This document shows, in pieces, positions 49,050 to 55,981 of a stretch of 64,000 nucleotides of DNA (its first letter is position 1; each line of letters opens with the position of its first letter). The notes below the pieces were generated by a model. The model had not been told where the DNA came from and searched no databases. It was given only the letters and a program-made list of their open reading frames with translations. A program made the translations under genes and the position numbers. Source of the stretch: a virus. The stretch is taken from positions 20,284 to 84,283 of the IMG/VR virus record IMGVR_UViG_3300046373_000039; one strand, given 5' to 3'.

Positions 49050-49074
49050 AATCTATATTCCTATGAATAAGTGA

Positions 49075-49289
49075 TTTCTTAAAATTCCTGACAAGTCCAC
49101 TTGCAATAATAACTAATCAGTCACAGGAATTTTAAGAAAGAACACTCACTAAACGAAGGAGAAACGCCGTAAGTGTTCGAAAGATCTATTGGAGGAGAGG
49201 AGGACAATAGATCTTTAAGTGCTGTCTTAGGAGAGGAGATGACAGCGTGAATACCACAATCTTTTTAGACTTAATCTTAGTGATTGTGG
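49075..49289. ncRNA. Array of five hairpins with polypurine/polypyrimidine loops
   Basis: Five consecutive perfect inverted repeats with no gene: 49075-49090/49124-49139 (16 pairs), 49140-49146/49172-49178 (7), 49180-49191/49205-49216 (12, loop GAGGAGAGGAGGA), 49221-49226/49241-49246 (6, loop TTAGGAGAGGAGAT) and 49254-49261/49282-49289 (8). Loops read GGAG-rich on the plus strand and CCTC-rich on the minus strand. It lies between tRNA-Arg and the start of the gene at 48654, so leftward transcription would include it. Confidence 0.55.
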
Positions 49290-49296
49290 GTGAAAC

Positions 49297-49373
49297 TGGT
49301 ATTCCCGGCTGGGTATGATCCAGCAACGTTCTGTTTAGAAGACAGATATTCTATCCAATTGAATTACGGGAAT
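49297..49373 (-). tRNA. tRNA-Arg (UCU)
   Basis: Acceptor ATTCCCG / CGGGAAT, D-stem ATTC/GAAT, anticodon stem TCTGT/ACAGA with loop CTTCTAA (anticodon TCT), T-stem GCTGG/CCAGC, discriminator A and encoded CCA. The T-loop is ATCATAC, not the usual TTCRANY. Reads AGA, a codon common in AT-rich phage genes such as the endonucleases here. Confidence 0.9.
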
Positions 49374-49376
49374 ATT

Positions 49377-49451
49377 TGGAGCGGATAGGGAATTTCGAAA
49401 TCCCGACGAACAGCTTGGAAGGCTGACACTCTACCTCTGAGTTATACCCGC
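49377..49451 (-). tRNA. tRNA-Gly (UCC)
   Basis: Acceptor GCGGGTA / TATCCGC, D-stem ACTC/GAGT, anticodon loop CTTCCAA (anticodon TCC), T-loop TTCGAAA, discriminator T with encoded CCA. Three bases separate it from tRNA-Arg, so the two are cut from one transcript. Reads GGA/GGG codons. Confidence 0.9.
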
Positions 49452-49493
49452 TTTAATTCACTGCTCCCCGTCACACTAACAAGGAAGACTTTA

Positions 49494-49553
49494 AACTCTC
49501 GTCAGAGTTCTTCAAGCCCCTTAAAGGGAATTAGACAATCTTCGTCAAGATTG
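49494..49553. other. Two hairpins with identical four-base loops upstream of the tRNAs
   Basis: AACTCT-CGTC-AGAGTT (49494-49509) and CAATCTT-CGTC-AAGATTG (49536-49553). They lie between the leftward promoter at 49591 and tRNA-Gly. They may serve as processing or stability elements of the tRNA precursor. Confidence 0.4.
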
Positions 49554-49590
49554 AATGTGTTCTTTAATTGTTATCATCTAATCCAAATAC

Positions 49591-49619
49591 ATAATGACAC
49601 ATAAACTGTTAAATGTCAA
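49591..49619 (-). promoter_or_regulatory. Sigma-70 type promoter for the tRNA / RNA island
   Basis: Leftward TTGACA (49619-49614), 17-base spacer, CATTAT (49596-49591). TGACA/TGTCA repeats flank the spacer, which could be a small operator. Transcripts would cover the tRNAs, the hairpin array, the 48654 gene and the structured RNA. Confidence 0.6.
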
Positions 49620-49632
49620 GTGTTTATTTAAA

Positions 49633-49806
49633 TTATTCGTATTCAGGAAGTATTTCCCAGAACTGTGTGGGGTGTCCACTAATATTTTCCATCGCGTATT
49701 CCCATTTAAAGTTGGGTTCACAGTCTTCCAAATACTCAACCACTATGTCACATACACAATAATTTTCTAGATGTCCACATGTGGGACAAAATACAGCTTC
49801 GCCCAT
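49633..49806 (-). CDS. Small zinc-ribbon-like protein, 57 aa
   Basis: ATG 49806 with AAGGAG upstream. The N-terminus FCPTCGHLENYCVCD has the C-x2-C...C-x-C arrangement of a small zinc ribbon, followed by an acidic, aromatic tail (HPTQFWEILPEYE). Behind its own promoter at 49840. Function unknown. Confidence 0.65.
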   Translation of the reverse strand: MGEAVFCPTCGHLENYCVCDIVVEYLEDCEPNFKWEYAMENISGHPTQFWEILPEYE

Positions 49807-49839
49807 AAGTGGACTCCTTCTTTGATTTATAATATGAAG

Positions 49840-49867
49840 AGTATCACTATTGAATAGTAGATGTCAA
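49840..49867 (-). promoter_or_regulatory. Sigma-70 type promoter for the zinc-ribbon gene
   Basis: Leftward TTGACA (49867-49862), 16-base spacer, GATACT (49845-49840). It lies in the 80-base gap after the metalloprotease gene. Confidence 0.55.
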
Positions 49868-49886
49868 TAGGTCGATTAAATATATT

Positions 49887-50360
49887 TCATTTACTAATCA
49901 TCCTCTCATTTTTATAACATGAACCTATAATACAAGATATCTCCTTAACCACAATAGATTTATTTGTATGTTTGAATATAGAAGCTGTATAAGTATGGAA
50001 GGCACGAATCAGATAATTTTTATCAGCCTTGCCTGATTTCCTAGCGAACCTACTAGCTATGGCCTCTGCTTGTAAATTCCTGTAGATTGACCAATCTTCC
50101 ATGTTTCCTCCACTAAATCTAAGCTCATTACCTTGGTATCTCAACCATACAGGTAAGTTTACTTTGCAATGATGGACATGATGACCCACCTCATGCATGA
50201 AGATGGTAATGAAATCCTTACTAAAGAGATTTACATGTACAGACCTAGAATCCCAATCATAGCCACCATATCCAAGCTTCACATATGGGTTCCAAATAAG
50301 GTTATATTTCTTACAAACCTTAAGAGCGTAAGCGATATCTCTAATCCTCTTTACTATCAT
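49887..50360 (-). CDS. Zinc metalloprotease-like protein (HExxH)
   Basis: A 157-residue protein with the zinc-protease motif HEVGHH at 56-61 and a later QAEAIASRFARK, in which the glutamate is a likely third metal ligand (ImmA/SprT-like layout). The N-terminus is compact (VKRIRDIAYALKVCKKYN). AAGGAG eight bases before the ATG. It may cleave a host or phage protein; target unknown. It lies between structured RNA 2 and the zinc-ribbon gene. Confidence 0.7.
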   Translation of the reverse strand: MIVKRIRDIAYALKVCKKYNLIWNPYVKLGYGGYDWDSRSVHVNLFSKDFITIFMHEVGHHVHHCKVNLPVWLRYQGNELRFSGGNMEDWSIYRNLQAEAIASRFARKSGKADKNYLIRAFHTYTASIFKHTNKSIVVKEISCIIGSCYKNERMISK

Positions 50361-50404
50361 CTCTCTGTCTCCTTATCTCTATTCTTACTAAGTAGATATA
50401 GCTA

Positions 50405-50726
50405 TATAATATCCTAATGAGTTTTGAGCTAGGAGAAGTTACAACTAGCCTAGGGAACCCCATACAAAATTTAATTTGCATAAGAGGTAACCTTAGCATA
50501 ACTTCTCCCCTTTGTACATCCTAATTGAGATGTCACTAGGCTGGCTTGAGGCCAGATGAATTGCTTGTCTTACCTAGACAATCCTAAGATTGTAAGTCTA
50601 GCCACTTCCCCTCAACAAGCTCTAATTACTCGGGTTAGCCCTTCGTGGTTCTCTTCATAGGCTTTTAAGAACAGTACGGTGAGTGCTACATATCTCTCTG
50701 TTCCGATCTACATTCTTTAGTAGATG
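50405..50726 (-). ncRNA. Second structured RNA candidate
   Basis: A gene-free stretch with several perfect helices: 50432-50441 with 50499-50508 (10 pairs), 50574-50579 with 50596-50601 (6, enclosing CAATC/GATTG), 50669-50674 with 50698-50703 (6), 50706-50711 with 50720-50725 (6) and 50541-50545 with 50551-50555 (5). AGCCTAG (50447-50453), inside the first loop, can pair with 50536-50542 outside it, giving a pseudoknot. The minus strand is favoured because a promoter at 50732-50760 starts right at the first hairpin. Confidence 0.45.
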
Positions 50727-50731
50727 AATAA

Positions 50732-50760
50732 ATTCTACAGCATAAAATCTTATAAAGCAA
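50732..50760 (-). promoter_or_regulatory. Sigma-70 type promoter (leftward)
   Basis: TTGCTT (50760-50755), 17-base spacer, TAGAAT (50737-50732). Its start point would be next to the first hairpin of the second structured RNA. Divergent from the promoter at 50849. Confidence 0.5.
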
Positions 50761-50848
50761 TAGAGATTTAAATTTATTTTCTCTCTCTATACAACATTGT
50801 AACACGTATTTGGAGTTATGTAAAGATTTATTTATTTGATAAAATCTG

Positions 50849-50877
50849 TTGCTTTCCTAAAGACCTTGTGTTATTCT
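50849..50877 (+). promoter_or_regulatory. Sigma-70 type promoter (rightward) for the small-gene arm
   Basis: TTGCTT (50849-50854), 17-base spacer, TATTCT (50872-50877) with TGT before it (extended -10). Opens the rightward arm starting at 50909. The 90 bases between this and the leftward promoter are AT-rich with no other feature seen. Confidence 0.5.
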
Positions 50878-50908
50878 TTAACTATCAAATACAGAAGGAG
50901 ATAAATCA

Positions 50909-51088
50909 ATGATTTACGAAGGTGAGGATATAGTAAATCCAGAGTGGGGATCTTGTGGCAGAGTACACAACTGGAAAAATTACGCACCTGATGACCTTAA
51001 AGCCATTTGGCACACATTCTCAAAAGAACAATTGATTGTATTGGTTGAAACATTTGACACAATAGCTAGCAATGAGGTGTGGGAATGA
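50909..51088 (+). CDS. Hypothetical protein, 59 aa
   Basis: First gene of the rightward small-gene arm, with AAGGAG upstream. Begins MIYEGEDIVNPEWG and continues with helices (KEQLIVLVETFDTIA). Overlaps the next gene by four bases. Function unknown. Confidence 0.65.
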   Translation: MIYEGEDIVNPEWGSCGRVHNWKNYAPDDLKAIWHTFSKEQLIVLVETFDTIASNEVWE

Positions 51089-51273
51089 GCAGCAATCTCG
51101 ACGAGCTATCACAGATTCGTGGTATCAGCCGCAAATGTTATGGTTATGATCCAGAAAATAAACCAAATGACCACTGTTCTTGGCAAGAAAGTGGGTTTAC
51201 AATGGACTTGTCAGGCTGGTATGATACAGACGAACACATGCGTAAACGGATTAAGGGGATTATCAATGCTTAA
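51085..51273 (+). CDS. Hypothetical protein, 62 aa
   Basis: ATG 51085 overlaps the previous stop. Contains CYGYDPENKPNDHCSW and a basic C-terminus (MRKRIKGIINA). Overlaps the next gene by eight bases. Function unknown. Confidence 0.6.
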   Translation: MSSNLDELSQIRGISRKCYGYDPENKPNDHCSWQESGFTMDLSGWYDTDEHMRKRIKGIINA

Positions 51274-51433
51274 AATTGAACAGATCAAGGATTCAGGTAG
51301 GTGGTACATTAATCTGGACGGAGAGTGCATCAAGGGTGGCCTATACTCCAAAGACGAAGCTATTATCTATTTCAAAGCATATCAAAAGATTTGGGATGCT
51401 GGTTATCAGTTTGCGAAGGATGAGAACGAATGA
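51266..51433 (+). CDS. Hypothetical protein, 55 aa
   Basis: ATG 51266 with AAGGGG upstream. Begins MLKIEQIKDSGRWYINLDGE, a beta hairpin, then a helix. Overlaps the next gene by four bases. Function unknown. Confidence 0.6.
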   Translation: MLKIEQIKDSGRWYINLDGECIKGGLYSKDEAIIYFKAYQKIWDAGYQFAKDENE

Positions 51434-51630
51434 TCACTAAGACTGATGACAAGAAACACAGGTATCAAAGCTGTGAAACTGCTTTAACACTCAGCTGTGG
51501 AGGTTCTATGGATTTTACAACCTTTGATCTGACAGCTTGGGGGTCAACAGAAAAAGAGTCCGTAGATAATTTCAAGATGGCTTGGACAGTCTTAAAAGAT
51601 AAGATTGACAAATTGGTCGACGAACTATGA
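51430..51630 (+). CDS. Hypothetical protein, 66 aa
   Basis: Overlaps neighbours on both sides by four bases (ATGA). Contains LSCGGSMDFTTFDLTAWG, then a helical end (WTVLKDKIDKLVDEL). Function unknown. Confidence 0.6.
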   Translation: MITKTDDKKHRYQSCETALTLSCGGSMDFTTFDLTAWGSTEKESVDNFKMAWTVLKDKIDKLVDEL

Positions 51631-51791
51631 CCAAACTCAAGCTAATAGAAAAACCCTATGGCAAGAAACGCTTTGCAATATTCTACAAACGTGAGAAGCT
51701 AGCTGAGTTCTCCACAAGAGAATCTGCAAACGCATTTGCTGAAATTTACCTTGTACCACCTTACAATATGAATAGCTGCTGGAGGGTTTGA
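51627..51791 (+). CDS. Hypothetical protein, 54 aa
   Basis: Strongly basic start (MTKLKLIEKPYGKKRFAIF) and an aromatic end (YNMNSCWRV). Coding DNA at its end (GGAGGG) is the ribosome site of the next gene. Function unknown. Confidence 0.6.
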   Translation: MTKLKLIEKPYGKKRFAIFYKREKLAEFSTRESANAFAEIYLVPPYNMNSCWRV

Positions 51792-52099
51792 TGAGAGAAT
51801 TTATTGTTAAGACTAATTTCGGACACACCTATCGGTGGTCTCCTGAACGGATTGCTGAGGATTACGCAGATACAGCCATACAGTGGCAAGATAAAGATGA
51901 TATCATTGAGCCCCAGACTCATGAACAACTTAAACACAAGATCTTTGGTGATGAAGACCACCTTACTCAGTGGTTTAATGACTACATTCGGAGTGATGTT
52001 GAGTATGCTGTTTCTCAAGCTGAGTTGATTTCAGTAGATGAGGTTGAGTATCAGAGTTTCATTGATGGGTGCATTCGTGTACATGGTAGGCAAGTATGA
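51791..52099 (+). CDS. Hypothetical protein, 102 aa
   Basis: ATG 51791 with GGAGGG upstream (TTG at 51788 less likely). Acidic, with Trp-rich stretches (YADTAIQWQDKDD, DHLTQWFNDYI). Ends CIRVHGRQV. Function unknown. Confidence 0.65.
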   Translation: MREFIVKTNFGHTYRWSPERIAEDYADTAIQWQDKDDIIEPQTHEQLKHKIFGDEDHLTQWFNDYIRSDVEYAVSQAELISVDEVEYQSFIDGCIRVHGRQV

Positions 52100-52299
52100 A
52101 CAAAATCAAAGAATCTCAGATGGTTGATGGATACCTTACAGGTAGACAAACTAAAGTTTACGATATGCCTGAGTGGTTGTGCACAAAACCAATTGCATGG
52201 AAACATGGGTGGTTAAATGGTCGTGATGATGCTTTCCATTCACCAAGGGCTTATGCAAGTGTGCTACGTGCAAGGGCTGACATGATTTTAAACAACTAA
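52096..52299 (+). CDS. Hypothetical protein, 67 aa
   Basis: Overlaps the previous stop by four bases. Contains IAWKHGWLNGRDDAFHSPRA, a segment I have seen in uncharacterised small phage proteins but cannot assign. Function unknown. Confidence 0.6.
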   Translation: MNKIKESQMVDGYLTGRQTKVYDMPEWLCTKPIAWKHGWLNGRDDAFHSPRAYASVLRARADMILNN

Positions 52300-52314
52300 T
52301 TAAGGATAAATAAA

Positions 52315-52716
52315 TTGACAAGTAAACAAACCTATGAACAAGTGATTACAGATGCAGGTGCAACTATTATGTCACTGCACACTTTAGGTTCAAGTGTAGT
52401 AGAGACAGATTTAGAACTGTCTACAAACCTAATCACTATTGAGGACAATCTTATTTCTATCGTATCAGCTGCTCAAGCTAAACTTGACACTTTAGCTCAA
52501 GAGGAAGTGATAAATAGTTTTTTAGCTGAAATGAAAGTAGTCTTTGACAAATACACTGCAAAGATGGAGGTTGGATCTTCTGGCGTAGGATATGGTATGA
52601 CTTGGGGTGGTGGAAGTACATCAGCTGCTGGAATCAAGTTCACAGCTATTCTGAATGGAGTAGAAAGCACAAAAGAAATCAACAAGACAATTATCACTTC
52701 ACAAGATCTTGTTTGA
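52315..52716 (+). CDS. Hypothetical protein, 133 aa
   Basis: TTG start with AAGGA upstream. The N-terminal 85 residues are helical with few charges (SLHTLGSSVVETDLELSTN), and the C-terminal part has a glycine-rich stretch (GVGYGMTWGGGSTSAAG) and short strands. No membrane segment. It may be a small secreted-looking or fibrous protein, but no family is recognised. Confidence 0.55.
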   Translation: MTSKQTYEQVITDAGATIMSLHTLGSSVVETDLELSTNLITIEDNLISIVSAAQAKLDTLAQEEVINSFLAEMKVVFDKYTAKMEVGSSGVGYGMTWGGGSTSAAGIKFTAILNGVESTKEINKTIITSQDLV

Positions 52717-52751
52717 GTGGATGCAAACACTATAGTTACCGAGGAAAATAC

Positions 52752-53000
52752 ATGAAAGAAAACGAGATACGCTTCCTTGTGAATCTTGATCCAGATCGCC
52801 TCTCGGGAACGATTCAGGAACTACTTATGCGCCCAAATATCCTGAACATGCCCTATCACAAAGCACTGGAGTATTTGGTGAAACAGACACTGGAGGAAAA
52901 GAAAGCTTTGACAGAAGAGAATCGTGTGCTATCTTCAGTCTTGAAAGCAAACAAACTCTATACAAGAGAAAATGTCCTGCCAGATCATGAGGAGAAATAA
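52752..53000 (+). CDS. Hypothetical protein, 82 aa
   Basis: ATG 52752; upstream in-frame starts overlap the previous gene. Helical, with charged heptad-like regions (YHKALEYLVKQTLEEKKAL). Function unknown. Confidence 0.6.
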   Translation: MKENEIRFLVNLDPDRLSGTIQELLMRPNILNMPYHKALEYLVKQTLEEKKALTEENRVLSSVLKANKLYTRENVLPDHEEK

Positions 53001-53001
53001 G

Positions 53002-53280
53002 ATGAGCTATAAAGAAGTTTACGATGACTGGGAGTACTTATTTGATATAAGTCCCGCATATGATATGACTGGTGGTTATGGAGACCAACATGATTTAAAG
53101 CTTATGCTAAATAGCCCAACAAAGAAACAAGCTGAGACTTGTTTAAAGATACAAATTGAATATTGGTTTCAAGTAGGCCCGGAAGACATGCGAAATGACG
53201 GCTTTCAATATCTTGTTGAAACCTACCCTAGAATTACAGATATAATGGAAAAATACTATATTGATGAGCCAAAGTGGTAA
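53002..53280 (+). CDS. Hypothetical protein, 92 aa
   Basis: ATG 53002 behind GAGGAG. Acidic and aromatic (YDDWEYLFDISPAYDMTGGY), with a helical centre (KKQAETCLKIQIEYWFQVG) and end EKYYIDEPKW. Function unknown. Confidence 0.65.
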   Translation: MSYKEVYDDWEYLFDISPAYDMTGGYGDQHDLKLMLNSPTKKQAETCLKIQIEYWFQVGPEDMRNDGFQYLVETYPRITDIMEKYYIDEPKW

Positions 53281-53288
53281 GGATAAAA

Positions 53289-53624
53289 ATGACAGATTTC
53301 AAAGAACTTAAACGAGAAACACTAGACAGCCTAATCATTAACGATGAACGTACATCACTTGTCTTCAGAACGACCTCTGGATTTCTCTATTTCTACGAAG
53401 GTAACATCCAGTCCGTATCTGGGGTAATCGCTTTCGATGCAAAGTATGGGAACAGTGAAGGTTTACCTTTGAAGAGACTTAAATATAGGGATAACTGTCT
53501 TGAAGTGCCATTTGAAAAAGAATTCTTAGTGATTATTCATAATGGCTTGACTTATCAAGGGAAAGTGCTAGAATCTGTGTTGAAGAGTGCTGCTAGTTAT
53601 CAGCAGATCGTAGAAGACTTTTAA
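53289..53624 (+). CDS. Hypothetical protein, 111 aa
   Basis: ATG 53289 with AAGGAT upstream. A beta-rich middle (TSLVFRTTSGFLYFYEGNIQ) between helical ends. No known family. Function unknown. Confidence 0.65.
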   Translation: MTDFKELKRETLDSLIINDERTSLVFRTTSGFLYFYEGNIQSVSGVIAFDAKYGNSEGLPLKRLKYRDNCLEVPFEKEFLVIIHNGLTYQGKVLESVLKSAASYQQIVEDF

Positions 53625-53634
53625 GGAGATTATA

Positions 53635-53790
53635 ATGAGTAAACAATCAGCAAAAGACGACTCAGAACAGAAAGCATTTGAAGATTGGTTTTATCGAGTA
53701 TGTCCTTACGGTGATGCTGAATCGGTTCATGATCAATGGCTTGACAGCAGCGACTACGAAGACTTTTGTTTAGACTGGGAAGATCAATAA
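53635..53790 (+). CDS. Hypothetical acidic protein, 51 aa
   Basis: AAGGAG before the ATG. Very acidic (DYEDFCLDWEDQ at the end), which is typical of small anti-host proteins that mimic DNA or bind basic surfaces, though nothing proves this. Overlaps the next gene by one base. Confidence 0.6.
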   Translation: MSKQSAKDDSEQKAFEDWFYRVCPYGDAESVHDQWLDSSDYEDFCLDWEDQ

Positions 53791-54047
53791 TGGACATAAC
53801 ACGAGGAACCCTATCAAACGGAGTATACACATCAGAATCTGGTTTAGTGTACTATGTTGGTGATGGTAAAGAATATCTCTTGAATATCATTGAAATAGTT
53901 GCTACACTAGTGGAAGGTGATGTCTCTTTTGAGAAGGCTATTGCGATGATTGAGACAGAGATGAGATGTATTGAGAAGCTTAAGGAAAGGCAGGGTTGGC
54001 GGGATAGTGTAGAGGATAATGGTGAGGTTGTGTTTAAACTTGATTAA
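53790..54047 (+). CDS. Hypothetical protein, 85 aa
   Basis: ATG 53790 on the previous stop. A beta-hairpin start (SNGVYTSESGLVYYVGDG) and a helical rest (EKAIAMIETEMRCIEKLKE). Function unknown. Confidence 0.6.
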   Translation: MDITRGTLSNGVYTSESGLVYYVGDGKEYLLNIIEIVATLVEGDVSFEKAIAMIETEMRCIEKLKERQGWRDSVEDNGEVVFKLD

Positions 54048-54060
54048 ATAGGAGGGTTGT

Positions 54061-54225
54061 GTGGATATTGATGATGCATGGGAAGAGTTTCGTAGACGAT
54101 ATGAAGATTTGATTGTCAGCGTACGGGAGGAAAAGCTTCAAGTTGAGGTTAAAGAGTTGCAAATGGAAGTGACTAGGTTGAATGGTGTGATTGATGCGTA
54201 CAAAGAATTTATGAAGATCAACTAA
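54061..54225 (+). CDS. Hypothetical coiled-coil protein, 54 aa
   Basis: GTG start behind AGGAGGG. Almost continuous charged helix (REEKLQVEVKELQMEVTRL), likely a coiled coil. Function unknown. Confidence 0.6.
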   Translation: MDIDDAWEEFRRRYEDLIVSVREEKLQVEVKELQMEVTRLNGVIDAYKEFMKIN

Positions 54226-54236
54226 ATAGGAGAAAA

Positions 54237-54419
54237 ATGATGACAGCTTTTTTGATTACAATGTTTATTTTCCATGTGTTGAGTGTTGGTTGCTACCTTT
54301 CAGAGATTAGTACTAAAACATATCCGTGTACTAAAGAAAAGACTCTTGTCGGTGCGTGGTTTAGTTTATTGATTACTTTGATTTTCGCTGTATGGGTAGG
54401 TGTATTGTTGTTTAACTGA
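54237..54419 (+). CDS. Small membrane protein, 60 aa, two transmembrane segments
   Basis: Residues about 3-23 (TAFLITMFIFHVLSVGCYL) and 38-58 (LVGAWFSLLITLIFAVWVGV) are hydrophobic helices joined by a short basic loop. ATG 54237 behind AGGAG; ATG 54240 is also possible. A plausible inner-membrane protein affecting the host, role unknown. Confidence 0.6.
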   Translation: MMTAFLITMFIFHVLSVGCYLSEISTKTYPCTKEKTLVGAWFSLLITLIFAVWVGVLLFN

Positions 54420-54435
54420 TAGAAGGAAATACTAA

Positions 54436-55176
54436 ATGGCTAAGCGTAGCTTGGAACAAACTGTACAACAACGCTGGGAAAAGAAATCAGAAGTTGGCCG
54501 TGTTATTAAAAGTAAGTTTCAAGATGAGAGTTACCTTGCTGTTCCAGTTACTGCAAAGACAGATGTACAGAAGTTGTTCTTGAATGCGCTTAAAGAGTTT
54601 GATGTCGTTGTGTTCTCAGCTCCCGCAGGCGTAGGTAAGAGCTACCTGACCATGAGTGAGGCTGCTGATTGGTTGAAGAAAGGCGTTTATGACAAGATTA
54701 CATTAACTCGTGCCGTGATTCCTATGGGTCGTAGCCTTGGTATGCTTCCTTCTACACTTCAGCAGAAGTTTGAACCTTACCTGATGCCTCTCCTGGAAGT
54801 GCTGTGGAAGCGTTATGGTAAAAGCTACTATGAAAACTGTCTTGCAAATGGTTCAATCGAACTTTTGGCGCCAGAATACAGCCGTGGTCGTAGTGTTGAG
54901 GGCGTGATGATTATTGATGAAGGACAGAGCTTGCACCCAGATGAGCTTTACACATTACTTACTCGTATGGAAACTGGCTCGAAACTCATAGTCATCGGAG
55001 ACCCAAACCAAAGTGATATTCGCGGATTGAATGCAATTGATTGGCTAGAGGGGTTTGTTGAAAATAACCCTGAACTTACTAAGCATATTAAAGTTATCAA
55101 AGCAGACAGCAATGATATTGTTAGGTCGGGCCTTTGTAAAGCAATGGTTAAAGCTAAAGAAAAGGAGAAGAAATAA
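54436..55176 (+). CDS. phoH: PhoH-like ATPase
   Basis: A 246-residue P-loop ATPase. Walker A is PAGVGKS (63-69), Walker B IIDEGQ (159-164), sensor GDPNQSD (around 195-205). PhoH proteins are widespread in phages and are thought to act on RNA. Some are RNA helicases fused to toxin-like nuclease domains; this one has only the ATPase. It is the largest enzyme in this arm together with the next gene, with which it overlaps by one base. Confidence 0.85.
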   Translation: MAKRSLEQTVQQRWEKKSEVGRVIKSKFQDESYLAVPVTAKTDVQKLFLNALKEFDVVVFSAPAGVGKSYLTMSEAADWLKKGVYDKITLTRAVIPMGRSLGMLPSTLQQKFEPYLMPLLEVLWKRYGKSYYENCLANGSIELLAPEYSRGRSVEGVMIIDEGQSLHPDELYTLLTRMETGSKLIVIGDPNQSDIRGLNAIDWLEGFVENNPELTKHIKVIKADSNDIVRSGLCKAMVKAKEKEKK

Positions 55177-55949
55177 TGAGCGAAGACTTTATTCCGATGT
55201 TCTCACCTAAGAACATCTTTACAACAGAGGTGCGTGGGCAGCAACATACTTATTACCTTACTGGCCCTATTACAGAACCGGAAAATTACGTAAGTCTATG
55301 CAACACACTTCGCACCAGTGGTCCACAAGATGAGGTGATCATTCGTATCAATAGTCGAGGTGGTGCTGTATCATCTGAACGAATGATCATCAATGCGATC
55401 CAAGAATCTCAAGCTAACGTAGTTGGATTTATTGAATATGACTGCATGAGCGCTGCAACAGGGGTATTTTTGGCGTGTAAACAGCATGATTGGGCTGACC
55501 ATATCCAGTTTATGGCCCATTGTGCGTTTTGGGGCTCTATCGGTAAGAACCCTGATGTGAAATCCCAGACCGAGTTTGGTATTAAACAATTGGAGGAGGA
55601 AATCACTTCAACATACAAAGGTCTGTTAAATGATGATGAAATCCTCTTGTGTAATGATGGCAAAGAATTCTGGTTTGGTGCAAAAGAGCTTGAACGCCGC
55701 ATGGAGGGCTTCTATGAATATCGGAACTCGCAGCCGTGCAATTGTGGGGACGAAAGCTGTCCTCGAAATCAGAGCTTAGATCTAGAAGAACAGGAAGAAG
55801 ATTTCCCAGAGTTCAGCCTAGAAGAAATCATTGAGAAAGCTGTAGAGGCTGGCGTGAAGAAAGCTCTTGCTGCGCGGGATGCTAAAGAAAAGAAGCTGTC
55901 TAAACCAAAACCAGTCAAATCAGAAACTGGTGAAGTAATTGTAAAATAG
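55176..55949 (+). CDS. ClpP-like serine protease
   Basis: A 257-residue protein. The core (about 25-165) is a ClpP-type protease: oxyanion segment IRINSRGGAV (56-65), nucleophile S92 (CMSAATG) and H115 (QFMAHCAF). The C-terminal part has a possible zinc knot (CNCGDESC) and an acidic-to-basic tail absent from bacterial ClpP. It overlaps phoH, so both are expressed together. It is not beside the head genes, so degradation of host or regulatory proteins is more likely than prohead maturation. Confidence 0.75.
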   Translation: MSEDFIPMFSPKNIFTTEVRGQQHTYYLTGPITEPENYVSLCNTLRTSGPQDEVIIRINSRGGAVSSERMIINAIQESQANVVGFIEYDCMSAATGVFLACKQHDWADHIQFMAHCAFWGSIGKNPDVKSQTEFGIKQLEEEITSTYKGLLNDDEILLCNDGKEFWFGAKELERRMEGFYEYRNSQPCNCGDESCPRNQSLDLEEQEEDFPEFSLEEIIEKAVEAGVKKALAARDAKEKKLSKPKPVKSETGEVIVK

Positions 55950-55952
55950 TTG

Positions 55953-55981
55953 TTGACTCAAACAATCTGTCGGCTTACAAT
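55953..55981 (+). promoter_or_regulatory. Sigma-70 promoter with inverted repeat around the -10 box
   Basis: TTGACT (55953-55958), 17-base spacer, TACAAT (55976-55981). AATCTGTCG (55964-55972) and CGACAGATT (55984-55992) flank the -10 box symmetrically and could bind a repressor or form a hairpin in the initial DNA. Drives the genes from 56011. Confidence 0.7.
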
